Below are positions 9,920-19,776 of a stretch of DNA of 64,000 nt, in pieces. The stretch is from Rathayibacter agropyri. Its GTDB lineage: Bacteria > Actinomycetota > Actinomycetes > Actinomycetales > Microbacteriaceae. Position 1 is the first letter of the stretch; every line of letters begins with the position of its first letter. The notes under the pieces were generated by a model. It had not been told where the DNA came from, did no database searches, and saw only the letters and a list, made by a program, of their open reading frames with translations. Both the position numbers and the translations under genes were made by a program. The stretch covers positions 420,318-484,317 of the forward strand of contig NZ_JABRPL010000001.1 of the NCBI RefSeq assembly GCF_013249015.1. Reading direction: 5' to 3'.

Positions 9920-10225
9920 GTGGCCATCCTCGTCGACACAGCACGCTGGCCGGCTCACGGCGCGCTCTGGGCGCACCTCGTGAGCGACGTCTCGCTGGAG
10001 GAGCTGCACGCGTTCGCTCGACGCGCCGGAGTACCGGAGCGCGGCTTCGACCTCGACCACTATGACGTGCCGGAGGAGCGGATCGCGGAGCTGATCGCCG
10101 CCGGCGCGACGCACGTCAGCATGCGGGAGCTGGTCGAGCGGCTCCGAGACAGCGGCTTGCGGGTCAGGGGGCGCGACCGTGAGGAGGCCCGGTGCCGACT
10201 CTCGCCGGCCACCGGGCCCTCCTAA
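9920..10225 (+). CDS. DUF4031 domain protein
   Basis: A 101-residue protein that matches the actinobacterial DUF4031 family: an N-terminal VDTARWPAHG motif, then HLVSDVSLEELHAFARR and FDLDHYDVPEER. The function is unknown. It starts at a GTG with a -10 box 6 nt upstream. It is convergent with rne, and the last 14 codons are also one arm and loop of the hairpin that seems to terminate both genes; the C-terminus beyond about residue 87 is therefore unlike the family and may be unconstrained. Confidence 0.85.
   Translation: MAILVDTARWPAHGALWAHLVSDVSLEELHAFARRAGVPERGFDLDHYDVPEERIAELIAAGATHVSMRELVERLRDSGLRVRGRDREEARCRLSPATGPS
10181..10222. terminator. bidirectional terminator inside the DUF4031 3' end
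   Basis: GAGGAGGCCCGGTG (10181-10194) pairs with CACCGGGCCCTCCT (10209-10222) at nearly every position. It lies between the convergent DUF4031 gene and rne and overlaps the DUF4031 coding end. Confidence 0.7.
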
Positions 10226-10240
10226 GCGCTTCCCCGGCAG

Positions 10241-12889
10241 CTACTGCTGGTCGGCGCGCCGCGGGGTCTGCTCGGGGATGACGGCGACGCCGGTGAGCGC
10301 GGCGGTGGTGACGCGGCGGCTCCTGGCCCGACCCTGGCCCGGCTGTTTGGGCGCGGGCAGCGCATCGAGCACGGAGTCGAGCAGGTGCTCGGCCACGTCG
10401 CTGCGAACCCGACGCGGTGGCGTCACAGGAGCCGGCGGGATCGGGATGTCGAGGAGTGCCGCCGCGGCAAGCTCGGCGACCTGCTCGTCGGGCGCCTCTG
10501 CGCTCTCCTGGCGAGGCTCGCGGTCACGGCTGCGGCGGCGACGCTCACCCCGAACGGGACGGTCCCCACGGGGCGCCGGCTCGGCGGGTGGCTCCTCTAC
10601 CGCCTCCTCTGGGGCTGCGATCGGCTCGGTTCCGGTGGCGTCCTCGACCAGCGCGGCCACGTCCTCCGCCGCCTGGCGCATCGCCGGCGGTTGGATGGTG
10701 CTTGCGGCGATCTGCGCGAGGGCGTTCTTGGCGTCGTCAGTGATGGCGTGCGTACTCACCGGCTTCGCGGCAGCCGTGGACGTCCCATTCGAGCGACCGG
10801 AGGCGGACTGCTGATCGCCGCCCCTGCCGCGGCGGCGCTGCTCCTGCTGCGGCGCGGCGGTCGAGCGGTGCTTCAGCACCGGATCGTGGTGCACGATGAC
10901 ACCGCGGCCGGCGCACACCTCGCAGTTCTCACTGAACGTCTCGAGCAGACCGAGCCCGAGCTTCTTGCGGGTCATCTGCACGAGTCCGAGCGAGGTGACC
11001 TCGGCCACCTGGTGCTTGGTGCGGTCGCGGCTCAGGCACTCGACCAGGCGCCGCAGGACGAGGTCGCGGTTGGACTCGAGCACCATGTCGATGAAGTCGA
11101 CGACGATGATGCCGCCGATGTCACGCAGCCGCAGCTGGCGGACGATCTCCTCCGCCGCCTCGAGATTGTTCTTCGTGACCGTCTCTTCGAGGTTGCCGCC
11201 CGAGCCGACGAACTTGCCGGTGTTCACATCGACGACGGTCATGGCCTCCGTGCGGTCGATCACGAGCGAGCCGCCGCTGGGCAGCCACACTTTGCGCTCC
11301 AGAGCCTTCTCGATCTGCTCCGTGATGCGGAACTCGTCGAAGGCGTCCTGCTCGCCGGTGTAGATCTCGACACGCTCGAGCAGATCGGGAGCGACCTGGC
11401 TGAGGTAGAGCTCGATCGTCTCGCGGGCATCGTCGCCGGCGATCACCATCTTTTCGAAGTCCTCGTTGAAGACGTCGCGCACGATCTTGATGAGGAGGTC
11501 AGGCTCGCTGTGGAGAAGCGCCGGCGCCTGGCCCGTCGCGGCCTTCTCGCTCAGCGCGGTCCACTGCGCGGTGAGGCGCTCGACGTCCACCGTGAGCTGC
11601 TCCTCGGTGGCGCCCTCGGCAGCCGTGCGGACGATGACACCGACGTTCTCGGGCAGCACTTCCTTGAGGATCTTCTTCAGGCGCGCGCGCTCGGTATCGG
11701 GAAGCTTGCGCGAGATGCCGTTCATCGATCCGTTGGGCACGTACACGAGGTAGCGGCCGGGCAGCGAGATCTGGCTGGTCAGACGGGCACCCTTGTGACC
11801 GACCGGGTCTTTCGTGACCTGCACGAGGACACGATCGCCGGGCTTGAGTGCGAGTTCGATCCGGCGGGGGCCGCCGGCGTTGTTCGCGGCGTCCCAGTCG
11901 ACCTCGCCGGAGTAGAGCACGGCGTTGCGGCCGCGCCCGATGTCGACGAAGGCGGCCTCCATGCTCGGCAGAACATTCTGCACGCGACCGAGGTAGACGT
12001 TGCCGATGAGCGACGCCTCCTGGGAGCGGGCGACGTAGTGCTCAGCGAGCACGCCGTCCTCGAGCACACCGATGCGGATGCTGTCCTGCCTCGAACGCAC
12101 GACCATCACGCGGGCGACGGCCTCGCGGCGAGCGAGGAACTCAGACTCGGTGACGACAGTCCGGCGGCGGCCCGCGTCGCGGCCGTCGCGACGGCGCTGT
12201 TTCTTGGCCTCGAGCCGAGTCGAGCCCTTGATGCGCTGCGGCTCGGTAATCAGCTCGGGTTCGCGCGCCTCGCGGGGTGCGCGCGGTTGGCGGACCCGGA
12301 CGACGGTCTGCTCAGGGTCGTCCGATCCGGCTCGATCGCTCTCGCCGCTCCGGCGTCGCGAGCGGCGTCGGACCGAGCCCTGCTCGTCCGCAGGGGCGTC
12401 CCGCTCCTCCCGCTCGTCGCGGACACCGAGGGGGGCTCCTCGCGGAGGCAGCGGGGTCAGCTCGACGTAGTCGGGCAGGACAGGGGCCTGGAACAGGAGC
12501 GACGTGGAGGGCAGGGCGGGCCGGCGCGGCTCCTCCTGCTCAGCGGCCGCCGGTGGCAGCGCAGGAGCGAACGCGGTACCGGTCGGCGTCGACGGGTCGG
12601 ACGCCGCTGTGGACACGTCCGACTCCTGCGTGGACACACCACGTGTCTGCGTCGACTCATCCTGTGTCTGCGTCGACACGTCGGCAGAAGCCTCCGCCTG
12701 CCCGGTGCCGTCATTGCCGGTCTGGTCGGTCTCGTTGCTGTCGATGATCGTCTCCCCTGTCGCTGGCGCGCTCGACTCGGCCCGCCGGGTCGTCCGGCGG
12801 GCACCGAAGAGGCGGCTGATCTTTCTGGCCCCGCTGCGGGGCTCGTCGCGGTCCTGATCGGATCCGCTCGTACTGTTGTCTTCCACCAT
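10241..12889 (-). CDS. rne: ribonuclease E/G
   Basis: Endoribonuclease of mRNA decay and rRNA/tRNA processing. The 882-residue protein has the actinobacterial layout: a long charged, low-complexity N-terminal extension (residues 1 to about 258), a catalytic core with S1 domain (about 270-370), and a low-complexity C-terminal arm from about 680. The catalytic carboxylates are in VVDVNTG (about 555) and VVDFIDM; the zinc-link Cys pair is in CEVCAGRG. A short degenerate seven-residue STx repeat lies at about residues 72-103. The ATG at 12889 has an AGGA just upstream; the frame extends to 12997 without support. The disordered arms probably scaffold a degradosome, as known for this family. Confidence 0.95.
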   Translation of the reverse strand: MVEDNSTSGSDQDRDEPRSGARKISRLFGARRTTRRAESSAPATGETIIDSNETDQTGNDGTGQAEASADVSTQTQDESTQTRGVSTQESDVSTAASDPSTPTGTAFAPALPPAAAEQEEPRRPALPSTSLLFQAPVLPDYVELTPLPPRGAPLGVRDEREERDAPADEQGSVRRRSRRRSGESDRAGSDDPEQTVVRVRQPRAPREAREPELITEPQRIKGSTRLEAKKQRRRDGRDAGRRRTVVTESEFLARREAVARVMVVRSRQDSIRIGVLEDGVLAEHYVARSQEASLIGNVYLGRVQNVLPSMEAAFVDIGRGRNAVLYSGEVDWDAANNAGGPRRIELALKPGDRVLVQVTKDPVGHKGARLTSQISLPGRYLVYVPNGSMNGISRKLPDTERARLKKILKEVLPENVGVIVRTAAEGATEEQLTVDVERLTAQWTALSEKAATGQAPALLHSEPDLLIKIVRDVFNEDFEKMVIAGDDARETIELYLSQVAPDLLERVEIYTGEQDAFDEFRITEQIEKALERKVWLPSGGSLVIDRTEAMTVVDVNTGKFVGSGGNLEETVTKNNLEAAEEIVRQLRLRDIGGIIVVDFIDMVLESNRDLVLRRLVECLSRDRTKHQVAEVTSLGLVQMTRKKLGLGLLETFSENCEVCAGRGVIVHHDPVLKHRSTAAPQQEQRRRGRGGDQQSASGRSNGTSTAAAKPVSTHAITDDAKNALAQIAASTIQPPAMRQAAEDVAALVEDATGTEPIAAPEEAVEEPPAEPAPRGDRPVRGERRRRSRDREPRQESAEAPDEQVAELAAAALLDIPIPPAPVTPPRRVRSDVAEHLLDSVLDALPAPKQPGQGRARSRRVTTAALTGVAVIPEQTPRRADQQ
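12578..12676 (-). repeat. degenerate 21-nt (7-residue) repeat in rne
   Basis: Four and a half copies of a Ser-Thr-Gln-type heptapeptide (STQTQDE, STQTRGV, STQESDV, STAASDP, STPTG) in the RNase E N-terminal extension. The 13-mer TGTCTGCGTCGAC is exactly duplicated in the DNA. Confidence 0.7.
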
Positions 12890-13248
12890 TCCTGGTGCAC
12901 TCCTCGGCCGGGTCGTTCGCCGCGCCGTTTCCCCGGATGCTTCTCTCGTGCGAGGGGCCTCGGCCCGTCGCGAATCCTTCCGCTCCCCCGGTCCCATCGC
13001 TCACGTGGCGCAGACTCCGGGTGCAGCTTCACTCTCGGAACTGACTATCCGACACGTACTCCACCGTCGTGCGACCAGCGGTCGTCTCTCGGTGGAGCGG
13101 AGACCGGGCACGTCCATTCGCGGAACGCTATCGATCTCCTGTGGCCCGGTACTCGCCCGGTAAACCTTCTTCGCGTCGGTGCGGAGTCTCCCGGACCGAC
13201 GGCTCCGATTATCGCACGCATTCCCAGAGGCGTTGATCCGGCGCATGC
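12890..13248. other. rne upstream region, no gene seen
   Basis: About 360 bp between the divergent rne and VKOR-family genes. It should carry the rne promoter and 5' leader; I see no convincing -35/-10 pair and no ORF worth calling. RNase E leaders are often autoregulatory, but no specific structure is identified here. Confidence 0.5.
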
Positions 13249-13254
13249 CATAAT
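13249..13254 (+). promoter_or_regulatory. -10 box for leaderless VKOR-family mRNA
   Basis: CATAAT, 6-nt spacer, then the GTG start at 13261. Confidence 0.45.
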
Positions 13255-13260
13255 CCCCCG

Positions 13261-13878
13261 GTGTCCAGCAATCCCGGGGTGCCCGGCACCCCCACCCAGC
13301 AGCGTCCCGTCGTTTTCGCCGTCCTGCTGATCGTGCTCGGGATCATCGGCTGGACCGCCGCGTTCGCCCTGACGAATGACAAGTTCGCTGCCCTTGAGAA
13401 CCCCGACGCGAGCCTCGGCTGCGACTTCAGCCTCCTCGTGCAGTGCAGCGCGAATCTGAACTCCGCACAGGGCGCGATCTTCGGTTTCCCGAATCCACTG
13501 ATCGGGCTCGCCGCATGGATCGCGCCCATCGTTGTGGGAGCAGGTCTTCTCGCGGGCGCTCGTTTTGACCGGTGGTTTTGGGCAGTGTTCAACGCCGGCT
13601 TCGTCCTGGCGCTGGTCTTCGTCGGCTGGCTCGTCGCGACGAGCATCTACGCTCTCGGAACGCTGTGCCCCTGGTGCATGCTCACGTGGGCAGTCGTCAT
13701 TCCCGGCTTCTGGCTCGTGACGCTGCGCAATCTCCGCGAGGGCGTGTACCCGGTTCCGTCGGCGGTCCGCCGCGTCGCGCGGGCGGCCTACGGCTGGACC
13801 CCGTTCCTCACGCTGCTCTGCTACCTGCTCATCGCCGTCCTGGCGCAGGTGCGGCTGGACGTGCTCGCCTACCTGTGA
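13261..13878 (+). CDS. vitamin K epoxide reductase family membrane protein
   Basis: A 205-residue, roughly five-helix inner-membrane protein of the VKOR family, which in actinobacteria reoxidises extracytoplasmic DsbA-type thiol oxidases using menaquinone. The active-site CPWC is at residues 136-139 and the shuttle cysteines are Cys54 and Cys62 in the periplasmic loop (CDFSLLVQC). It starts at a GTG that begins the predicted transcript. No DsbA-like thioredoxin domain is fused, and no partner is adjacent. A small hairpin over the stop codon (13875-13891) may terminate it. Confidence 0.92.
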   Translation: MSSNPGVPGTPTQQRPVVFAVLLIVLGIIGWTAAFALTNDKFAALENPDASLGCDFSLLVQCSANLNSAQGAIFGFPNPLIGLAAWIAPIVVGAGLLAGARFDRWFWAVFNAGFVLALVFVGWLVATSIYALGTLCPWCMLTWAVVIPGFWLVTLRNLREGVYPVPSAVRRVARAAYGWTPFLTLLCYLLIAVLAQVRLDVLAYL

Positions 13879-13957
13879 CGGACACCGTCACGGTAAGCGG
13901 ATCGCCTCGGGAGACCTGAGCGCCGCAGGCCAGCTACGCTCAGGCCGATCAGAATAC

Positions 13958-14374
13958 TCAGGCGAACCAGAGAGCGAGTTCGCGAGCGGCGGATTCCTCG
14001 GAGTCGGACCCGTGCACGAGGTTCTGCTGAACCTTGAGACCCCAGTCGCGTCCCAGGTCGCCGCGGATCGTGCCCGGCGCCGCCGTGGTGGGGTCGGTGG
14101 TTCCGGCGAGGGCGCGGAAGCCTTCGATGACGCGGTCGCCGGCGATGCGGAGGGCGACAATCGGGCCGCTCTCCATGAACTCGACGAGGGGTTCGTAGAA
14201 CGGCTTGCCCTCGTGCTCGGCGTAGTGGGCGGCGAGTAGCCCGCGGTCGGCCTCGACGAGCTTCACATCGACGAGGGAATAGCCCTTCGCCTCGATGCGG
14301 CGAAGGATCTCACCGGTGAGGTTGCGGGCGACGCCGTCGGGCTTGACGAGGACGAGGGTCTCCTGGGTTGCCAT
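13958..14374 (-). CDS. ndk: nucleoside diphosphate kinase
   Basis: Transfers the gamma-phosphate between nucleoside triphosphates and diphosphates. 138 residues, normal length. The phosphorylated His121 is in NLVHGSDS and the N-terminal ETLVLVKPDGV strand is typical. It is the last gene of the ileS-folC-DUF4233-ndk run, 3 nt after the DUF4233 stop, so it is probably cotranscribed. Confidence 0.98.
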   Translation of the reverse strand: MATQETLVLVKPDGVARNLTGEILRRIEAKGYSLVDVKLVEADRGLLAAHYAEHEGKPFYEPLVEFMESGPIVALRIAGDRVIEGFRALAGTTDPTTAAPGTIRGDLGRDWGLKVQQNLVHGSDSEESAARELALWFA

Positions 14375-14377
14375 GGT

Positions 14378-14779
14378 TCAGCGGTCTCCTTCGGTGGGAT
14401 CGGTGGGGTCCGCCGCCCGGCGGGTCTGTGCGTCGAGGCGGGTGCCGGTCACCATGCAGTACGTCCACAGCGCCACGAAGGCGCCACCGACGACGTACAT
14501 GATCGGGACCAGCAGGCCCGAGGCCACGATAACGAACTGGAGCACCCAGCCGACCCGGAACCCGACCAGGCGATTGAGAAGGCCGACGGTGGCGACCAGC
14601 GCAAGGCAGAGCACCGCTCCTGAGACGAGCACGACCACCGGATCAGCGACCTTCAGCCCGAAGCCGACGAGCGTCGCGAGGACAACGATGACCGCCTCGA
14701 AGCCGAGCACGATCGAGCCGAGGCTCTCACGCACGGTTCGCGTGCGGCGTGAGCGTCCGGCTGTCACGACCCCAACCAC
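14378..14779 (-). CDS. DUF4233 membrane protein
   Basis: A 133-residue actinobacterial DUF4233 protein with four hydrophobic segments (about residues 22-42, 47-66, 77-95, 97-112). Function unknown; it is characteristically encoded between folC and ndk. The GTG at 14779 overlaps the folC 3' end by 16 nt; a second GTG four codons later is possible. The tight packing suggests translational coupling. Confidence 0.88.
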   Translation of the reverse strand: MVGVVTAGRSRRTRTVRESLGSIVLGFEAVIVVLATLVGFGLKVADPVVVLVSGAVLCLALVATVGLLNRLVGFRVGWVLQFVIVASGLLVPIMYVVGGAFVALWTYCMVTGTRLDAQTRRAADPTDPTEGDR

Positions 14780-16137
14780 TTCTCGTCGCGGGCGACGGTG
14801 ATCGTGCTGCCAACGAGCGTGATGGAGCCGGTGACCAGCAACGCGCCCTTGTCAGTGCGACTGGCGAGGACGCGACCCGCGGTGAGCGCTCCGTGCGGGT
14901 CCTCGGCAACGCGGACCGCCTCCTCCGGGAACACCGTGCGGGCAAGGGCCGCGAGTTCGGCGGCGGGCAGGGCGCGGTCGCTGGGCGCCGTCGTGACGAT
15001 CAGTTCGTCCACGACCGGGAGCAACGCGCGGAGAATCCCCTCGGCGTCCTTCTCGGCCAGCACGCCGAGCACGGCCGTCACCCGGTCGAAGTCGAAGTAG
15101 CGGTCGAGCGCGGCGGCGAGGGAGGCGGCGCCGTGAGGATTGTGCGCCGCATCGACGATGGTGCGCGGCGCGAGTCCCACCACCTGCAGGCGTCCGGGCG
15201 AGGTGGCGGCCGCGAAGCCCTCGTCAAGGACGTCGCCGGTCAGCTCCTGCGTGCCTCCGCCGAGGAAGGTCTCGACCGCCGCGACGGCGACCGCCGCGTT
15301 CTCGGCCTGGTGGTCGCCGAAGAACGGCAGGAGTAGCTGCTCGTAGGTGGTGACGAGGCCGCGGACGGTGATGACCTGGCCGCCGACGGCGACCGTGGTC
15401 GATTCGACGTCAAACTCCGCGCCCTCGATAGCGAGCGAGGACTCGGTCACCTCGGCCGCGTGGCGCAGCACCGCCTCTGCCTCGGGGACCTGCCTCGCCG
15501 AGACGACGGCTGCGAGCGGCTTCACGATGCCGGATTTCGTGCGCGCGATCTCCTCGATCGTGGAGCCGAGGCGGGCAGTGTGGTCGAGGGCAATCGGCGT
15601 GAAGACAGCTACCTGAGCGTCGGCGACGTTTGTCGAATCCCATTCGCCGCCCATCCCGACCTCGATCACGGCGACATCGACGGGGGCGTCGGCAAAGGCT
15701 GCGTAGGCGAGCACCGTGAGCGCCTCGAAGTAGGAGAGCGGCGCCTCGCCCTGTTCAGCGAGTTCGACGTCGGTCATCCGCAGGTAGGGCTCGACGTCCT
15801 GCCAGTTCTCGGCGAGTCTGCGATCCGAGATCGGCTCGCCATCGAGGACGATCCGCTCATTGACGCGCTCCAGGTGCGGGCTGGTGAACAATCCGACGCG
15901 CAGCCCGTGAGCGCGCAGAAGGCTCTCGATCATCCGGCTGGTCGAGGTCTTGCCGTTGGTGCCGGCGATCTGGATGACCGGGTAGGCCCGCTGCGGGTCG
16001 CCGAGGATCTCGACGGCGCGGCGGGTCGGCGCCAGGCGCGGGCGGATGCTCGCCTCGCCGAGGCGCGCCAGGAGCGCCGCGTAGACGGCGTCGGCGGCCG
16101 CGCGGTCAGCGTCATCGTTCTCGAGCGGATCAGACAT
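14764..16137 (-). CDS. folC: folylpolyglutamate synthase / dihydrofolate synthase
   Basis: Mur-ligase-fold enzyme that adds glutamate to dihydropteroate and to folates. 457 residues: ATP-binding loop [12 protein letters not shown] near residue 60, central [17 protein letters not shown], and the C-terminal ligase domain with [10 protein letters not shown]. The ATG at 16137 starts inside the last codons of ileS (8-nt overlap), so the two are coupled. The frame continues upstream in antiphase with ileS and that part is not coding. Confidence 0.95.
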   Translation of the reverse strand: MSDPLENDDADRAAADAVYAALLARLGEASIRPRLAPTRRAVEILGDPQRAYPVIQIAGTNGKTSTSRMIESLLRAHGLRVGLFTSPHLERVNERIVLDGEPISDRRLAENWQDVEPYLRMTDVELAEQGEAPLSYFEALTVLAYAAFADAPVDVAVIEVGMGGEWDSTNVADAQVAVFTPIALDHTARLGSTIEEIARTKSGIVKPLAAVVSARQVPEAEAVLRHAAEVTESSLAIEGAEFDVESTTVAVGGQVITVRGLVTTYEQLLLPFFGDHQAENAAVAVAAVETFLGGGTQELTGDVLDEGFAAATSPGRLQVVGLAPRTIVDAAHNPHGAASLAAALDRYFDFDRVTAVLGVLAEKDAEGILRALLPVVDELIVTTAPSDRALPAAELAALARTVFPEEAVRVAEDPHGALTAGRVLASRTDKGALLVTGSITLVGSTITVARDEKWLGS

Positions 16138-19100
16138 CCGCGGCCTCGACCTTTTCAATGCGAATGATGGCGGTGCCGGCGGGGCCGAAGGTGATCGCTC
16201 CCTCTCCGCCCTCGAGCGGCACGGTGAGCGGGATGAAGGCAAAGCCGGTCGCGAGGGTCTCCTCCGCGATCCAGAGCGCGTGCGGCTCGAGCGTGTGCAG
16301 ACTCGGCTCGTCAAGGACGATCTCCAGCACGATCCTGTCGCTGACCTCGAGGCCGGCCGCCTTGCGCGCATCCTGCACGGCGCGGATGAGGTCGCGGGCG
16401 AGCCCCTCCGCTTCGAGCTCGGGGGTCGTTGCAGTATCGAGCAGCACGAAGCCGCCGCGCGGGAGCAGCGCGATGGCGCGGTCATCGCCGGCGGAGCCAC
16501 TGACCTCGAGGGTCAGCGCGTACTCGCCCTCGACCAGCTCGACGCCGCCAGCGGTGACGACGCCGTCCGTCTCGCTCCAATCGCCGGCCTTCGCCGCTCT
16601 GATCACGGTCTGCACGCCCTTGCCCAGGCGGGGACCCGCGACGCGGGCGTTGACCGCGAGCCGCGACGTCACTCCGTAATCGGCGGCGCTGGAGTCGACA
16701 AGCGGCACCAGCGACACCTCCTTCACGTTCAGTTCGTCACGGAGAATCGCCTCGAACGGCGCCAGTTCGTCGGCGTCGGCGACGACGACGGTCAGACGCG
16801 CGAGCGGCAGCCGCACCCGGAGTCCGGCTTGCTTGCGCAGCGAGAGGGCGGTCGACGAGAGAACGCGCACGGCGTCCATCGCGCGCACAAGGGACTCGTC
16901 GAAGGGGAACTCGTCCGCCTCGGGCCAGTCAGTGAGGTGAACGCTCCGCCCGCCGGTGAGGCCCTGCCAGATCTGCTCGGTGATGAGCGGGAGGAGCGGC
17001 GCGGCCGTGCGGCAGACAGTCTCGAGGACGGTGTACAGCGTGTCGAACGCCTCTGAGCCGTGGCCTTCGGCATCGACGCCCCGCCAAAAGCGGTCACGGG
17101 ATCGGCGCACGTACCAGTTGGTGAGCACGTCCGAGAAGTCGCGGAGCGCGGCCGCCGCGAGCGTGGAGTCAAGCGCCTCGAGGTGTCGGGTGACGGTCGT
17201 TACGAGATCGTGGGTCTTCGCCAGCAGGTAGCGGTCGAGCACGTCCTCGGAGTCGGTGCGCCGGGTCGCCTCGTAGCCCCCTTCTGCGGAAGCATTGGCG
17301 TAGAGCGAGAAGAAGTACCACGTGCTCCACAGCGGCAGGAGCACCTGGCGAACGCCCTCGCGGATGCCCTCCTCGGTGACCACGAGGTTGCCGCCGCGCA
17401 GCACCGGGCTCGACATCAGGAACCAGCGCATCGCGTCGGAGCCGTCGCGGTCGAAGACGTCGGCCACATCGGGATAGTTGCGCAGCGACTTCGACATTTT
17501 CTGCCCGTCGTTGCCGAGCACGATGCCGTGGCTGACGACGTTGCGGAAAGCGGGGCGGTCGAAGAGTGCCGTCGAGAGCACGTGCAGCGTGTAGAACCAG
17601 CCGCGGGTCTGGCCGATGTACTCAACGATGAAGTCCGCCGGGTTGTGGGTGTCGAACCAGTCCGCGTTCTCGAACGGGTAGTGCACCTGCGCGAACGGCA
17701 TCGAGCCGGAGTCGAACCACACGTCGAGGACGTCGGAGATGCGGCGCATCGTGGAGCGGCCGGTCGGGTCGTCGGGGTTCGGGCGGGTCAACTCGTCGAT
17801 GAAGGGGCGGTGCAGATCCTCCGGGCGCACGCCGAAGTCACGCTCCAGCTCGTCGAGCGAGCCGTAGACGTCGATGCGCGGATACTCGGGGTCGTCGCTC
17901 TTCCACACGGGGATGGGCGAGCCGAAGTAGCGGTTGCGGCTGATCGACCAGTCACGCGCGCCCGAGAGCCACTTGCCGAACTGGCCGTCTTTAACGTTCT
18001 CCGGGACCCAGGTGATCTCCTGATTGAGCTCCTCCATCCGGTCGCGGATCGCCGTGACACGAACGAACCAGCTCGAGACGGCCTTGTAAATAAGCGGATT
18101 GCGGCAGCGCCAGCAGTGCGGGTACGAGTGCTCGTAGCTGGCCTGGCGGAGGAGGCGGTGCTCCGCCCGCAACAGCCGCGTCAGTGGCTTGTTCGCCTCG
18201 AAGACCTGGAGGCCGGCGACCTCGGCGATCTGAGGCAAGAAGCGTCCGCCGTCATCGACGGAAATGATGACGGGGATGCCCGCCGCCTCGCACACCTTCT
18301 GGTCGTCCTCGCCGTAGGCGGGGGCCTGGTGCACGATGCCGGTGCCTTCGCTCGTGGTGACGTAGTCGGCGACCAGGATGCGCCACGCGTTCTGCGTGCC
18401 CCAGGCCTCGGTGTCGGCATAGTGGTCCCAGAGGCGGTCGTAGCTGATCCCCTCGAGTTCGGCGCCGCGGTGCGTGCGCGAGACGGCGGCCAGGGCCGAC
18501 GCGGCGTCGGGGTAACCCAGGTCCTTCGCGTAGGCCCCGACCTGGTCGATGGCAAGAAGGTACTCGGCCGAAAGTTCGCGCTCCTCCGGCTCGCCCTTGC
18601 CGTCGGCCGCGCCGTCCGGGCCCGCGGGCACGACGGCGTACTCGATGTCCGGCCCGACCGCGAGGGCGAGGTTGGTCGGCAGGGTCCACGGAGTCGTGGT
18701 CCACGCCAGTGCGCGCACTGCCGTGAGCTGCAACGCCTCTGCGGTCTCGCCGACCAGCGGGAAGGTGACGGTGACCGTCTGGTCCTGGCGCATCGTGTAG
18801 ACGTCGTCGTCCATCCGCAGCTCGTGGTTTGAGAGCGGAGTCTGGTCGCGCCAGCAGTAGGGCAGCACGCGGTAGCCCTCGTAGGCGAGGCCCTTGTCAT
18901 AGAGCTGCTTGAACGCCCAGATCACCGACTCCATGAAGGAAGGATCGAGTGTCTTGTAGTCGTCGTCGAAGTCGACCCAGCGAGCCTGGCGGGTGACGTA
19001 CTCCTGCCACTCCCCCGTGTAGCGCAGCACCGACTCCTTCGCAGCCGCGTTGAACGCCGCGACGCCCATTTCTTCGATCTGCGATTTGTCGGTGATGCCG

Positions 19101-19459
19101 AGCTGCCGCTCCGCCTCGAGCTCGGCCGGGAGGCCGTGGGTATCCCAGCCGAAGCGACGGTGCACTTGCCTGCCACGCATGGTTTCGAAGCGCGGAAAGA
19201 CGTCCTTGGCGTAGCCGGTGAGCAGGTGGCCATAGTGCGGCAGGCCGTTGGCGAAGGGCGGTCCGTCGTAGAACACCCACTCCGGAGAGCCCTCGCGGGC
19301 CCGGATCGACGCCTGGAAGGTGTCGTCGGCCTTCCAGTAGGCCAGCATGCGCTCCTCGATCTCGGGGAAGCGCGGCGACGGGGTCACGCCCCGGCTGAAC
19401 GCGGAGTTGTCGGCGGGTTCGGCGCCGTCAGGGGTGGGCGGGGTCAGGGGGTAGGTCAC
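16130..19459 (-). CDS. ileS: isoleucine--tRNA ligase, long (eukaryote-like) type
   Basis: Charges tRNA-Ile. At 1109 residues it belongs to the long, IleRS2-type class found in actinobacteria, a class noted for low mupirocin sensitivity. The HIGH-like motif is in [14 protein letters not shown], the KMSKS loop is in [10 protein letters not shown], and an editing domain lies between. The C-terminal region lacks an obvious Cys4 zinc ribbon, as expected for this class. The GTG at 19459 is preferred because AGGAG sits 7 nt upstream; an earlier in-frame start lies inside the T-box leader. Confidence 0.96.
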   Translation of the reverse strand: MTYPLTPPTPDGAEPADNSAFSRGVTPSPRFPEIEERMLAYWKADDTFQASIRAREGSPEWVFYDGPPFANGLPHYGHLLTGYAKDVFPRFETMRGRQVHRRFGWDTHGLPAELEAERQLGITDKSQIEEMGVAAFNAAAKESVLRYTGEWQEYVTRQARWVDFDDDYKTLDPSFMESVIWAFKQLYDKGLAYEGYRVLPYCWRDQTPLSNHELRMDDDVYTMRQDQTVTVTFPLVGETAEALQLTAVRALAWTTTPWTLPTNLALAVGPDIEYAVVPAGPDGAADGKGEPEERELSAEYLLAIDQVGAYAKDLGYPDAASALAAVSRTHRGAELEGISYDRLWDHYADTEAWGTQNAWRILVADYVTTSEGTGIVHQAPAYGEDDQKVCEAAGIPVIISVDDGGRFLPQIAEVAGLQVFEANKPLTRLLRAEHRLLRQASYEHSYPHCWRCRNPLIYKAVSSWFVRVTAIRDRMEELNQEITWVPENVKDGQFGKWLSGARDWSISRNRYFGSPIPVWKSDDPEYPRIDVYGSLDELERDFGVRPEDLHRPFIDELTRPNPDDPTGRSTMRRISDVLDVWFDSGSMPFAQVHYPFENADWFDTHNPADFIVEYIGQTRGWFYTLHVLSTALFDRPAFRNVVSHGIVLGNDGQKMSKSLRNYPDVADVFDRDGSDAMRWFLMSSPVLRGGNLVVTEEGIREGVRQVLLPLWSTWYFFSLYANASAEGGYEATRRTDSEDVLDRYLLAKTHDLVTTVTRHLEALDSTLAAAALRDFSDVLTNWYVRRSRDRFWRGVDAEGHGSEAFDTLYTVLETVCRTAAPLLPLITEQIWQGLTGGRSVHLTDWPEADEFPFDESLVRAMDAVRVLSSTALSLRKQAGLRVRLPLARLTVVVADADELAPFEAILRDELNVKEVSLVPLVDSSAADYGVTSRLAVNARVAGPRLGKGVQTVIRAAKAGDWSETDGVVTAGGVELVEGEYALTLEVSGSAGDDRAIALLPRGGFVLLDTATTPELEAEGLARDLIRAVQDARKAAGLEVSDRIVLEIVLDEPSLHTLEPHALWIAEETLATGFAFIPLTVPLEGGEGAITFGPAGTAIIRIEKVEAADV

Positions 19460-19479
19460 GTGCGATCTCCTGGCAGTGC

Positions 19480-19706
19480 TGCTGGTCTGCACGAGGACGG
19501 CCCGCCCGGATCTCAGACCCCGGGCCGGGTCGCGGTACCACCTCGCTTGGACCGGTCGGCCAGACGCTCCTCACGGAGTGCCCGCTAACGCGTTCCCACT
19601 CGATCGGCTGTCACGGGCCGCACCCGTTCGGGTCTACTGGGCATCGGCCGGAGCCGACGCCGTTCTTCCGAAGACTCACCGGTGATAGCCGGGTCTCAGT
19701 CATCCA
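19480..19706 (-). promoter_or_regulatory. isoleucine T-box riboswitch of ileS
   Basis: The leader senses uncharged tRNA-Ile. The diagnostic T-box AGGTGGTACCGCG is at 19544-19532 (minus strand). The Ile specifier codon ATC is at 19686-19684 in a CTATCACCGG loop, the form known from mycobacterial ileS leaders with a very short stem I. There is no U-run terminator; a GCCCGG/CCGGGC hairpin follows, and the gene has a strong AGGAG site, so control is most likely at translation initiation, as established for actinobacterial ileS T-boxes. Confidence 0.9.
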
Positions 19707-19712
19707 CCGGGT

Positions 19713-19718
19713 ATCCTA
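19713..19718 (-). promoter_or_regulatory. -10 box of the ileS operon
   Basis: TAGGAT on the minus strand, 7 nt before the predicted start at about 19706. No good -35 is seen. Confidence 0.45.
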
Positions 19719-19740
19719 GCGCGTCGGCGGATACGGAAGA

Positions 19741-19776
19741 AGGAGAGATCATGACAAAAGGAGAGATCATGACAAG
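19741..19776. repeat. 18-nt tandem duplication carrying RBS and ATG
   Basis: Two copies (19741-19758 and 19759-19776, 17 of 18 identical) each contain a GGAGAG ribosome-binding site, a 4-nt spacer and the ATG of the TetR gene, all in frame. Confidence 0.95.

Noticed and set aside
10385-13330. 981-codon plus-strand open frame opposite rne
   Set aside because: It is an antisense shadow in GC-rich DNA: Leu/Val/Arg-rich translation with no family motif, while the minus strand encodes full RNase E.
14764-16500. folC ORF extending into ileS
   Set aside because: The extension beyond 16137 is out of frame with ileS coding sequence and has no folate-ligase homology.
17060-18832. 590-codon plus-strand frame opposite ileS
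   Set aside because: Antisense shadow of the synthetase; no ribosome-binding site or domain.
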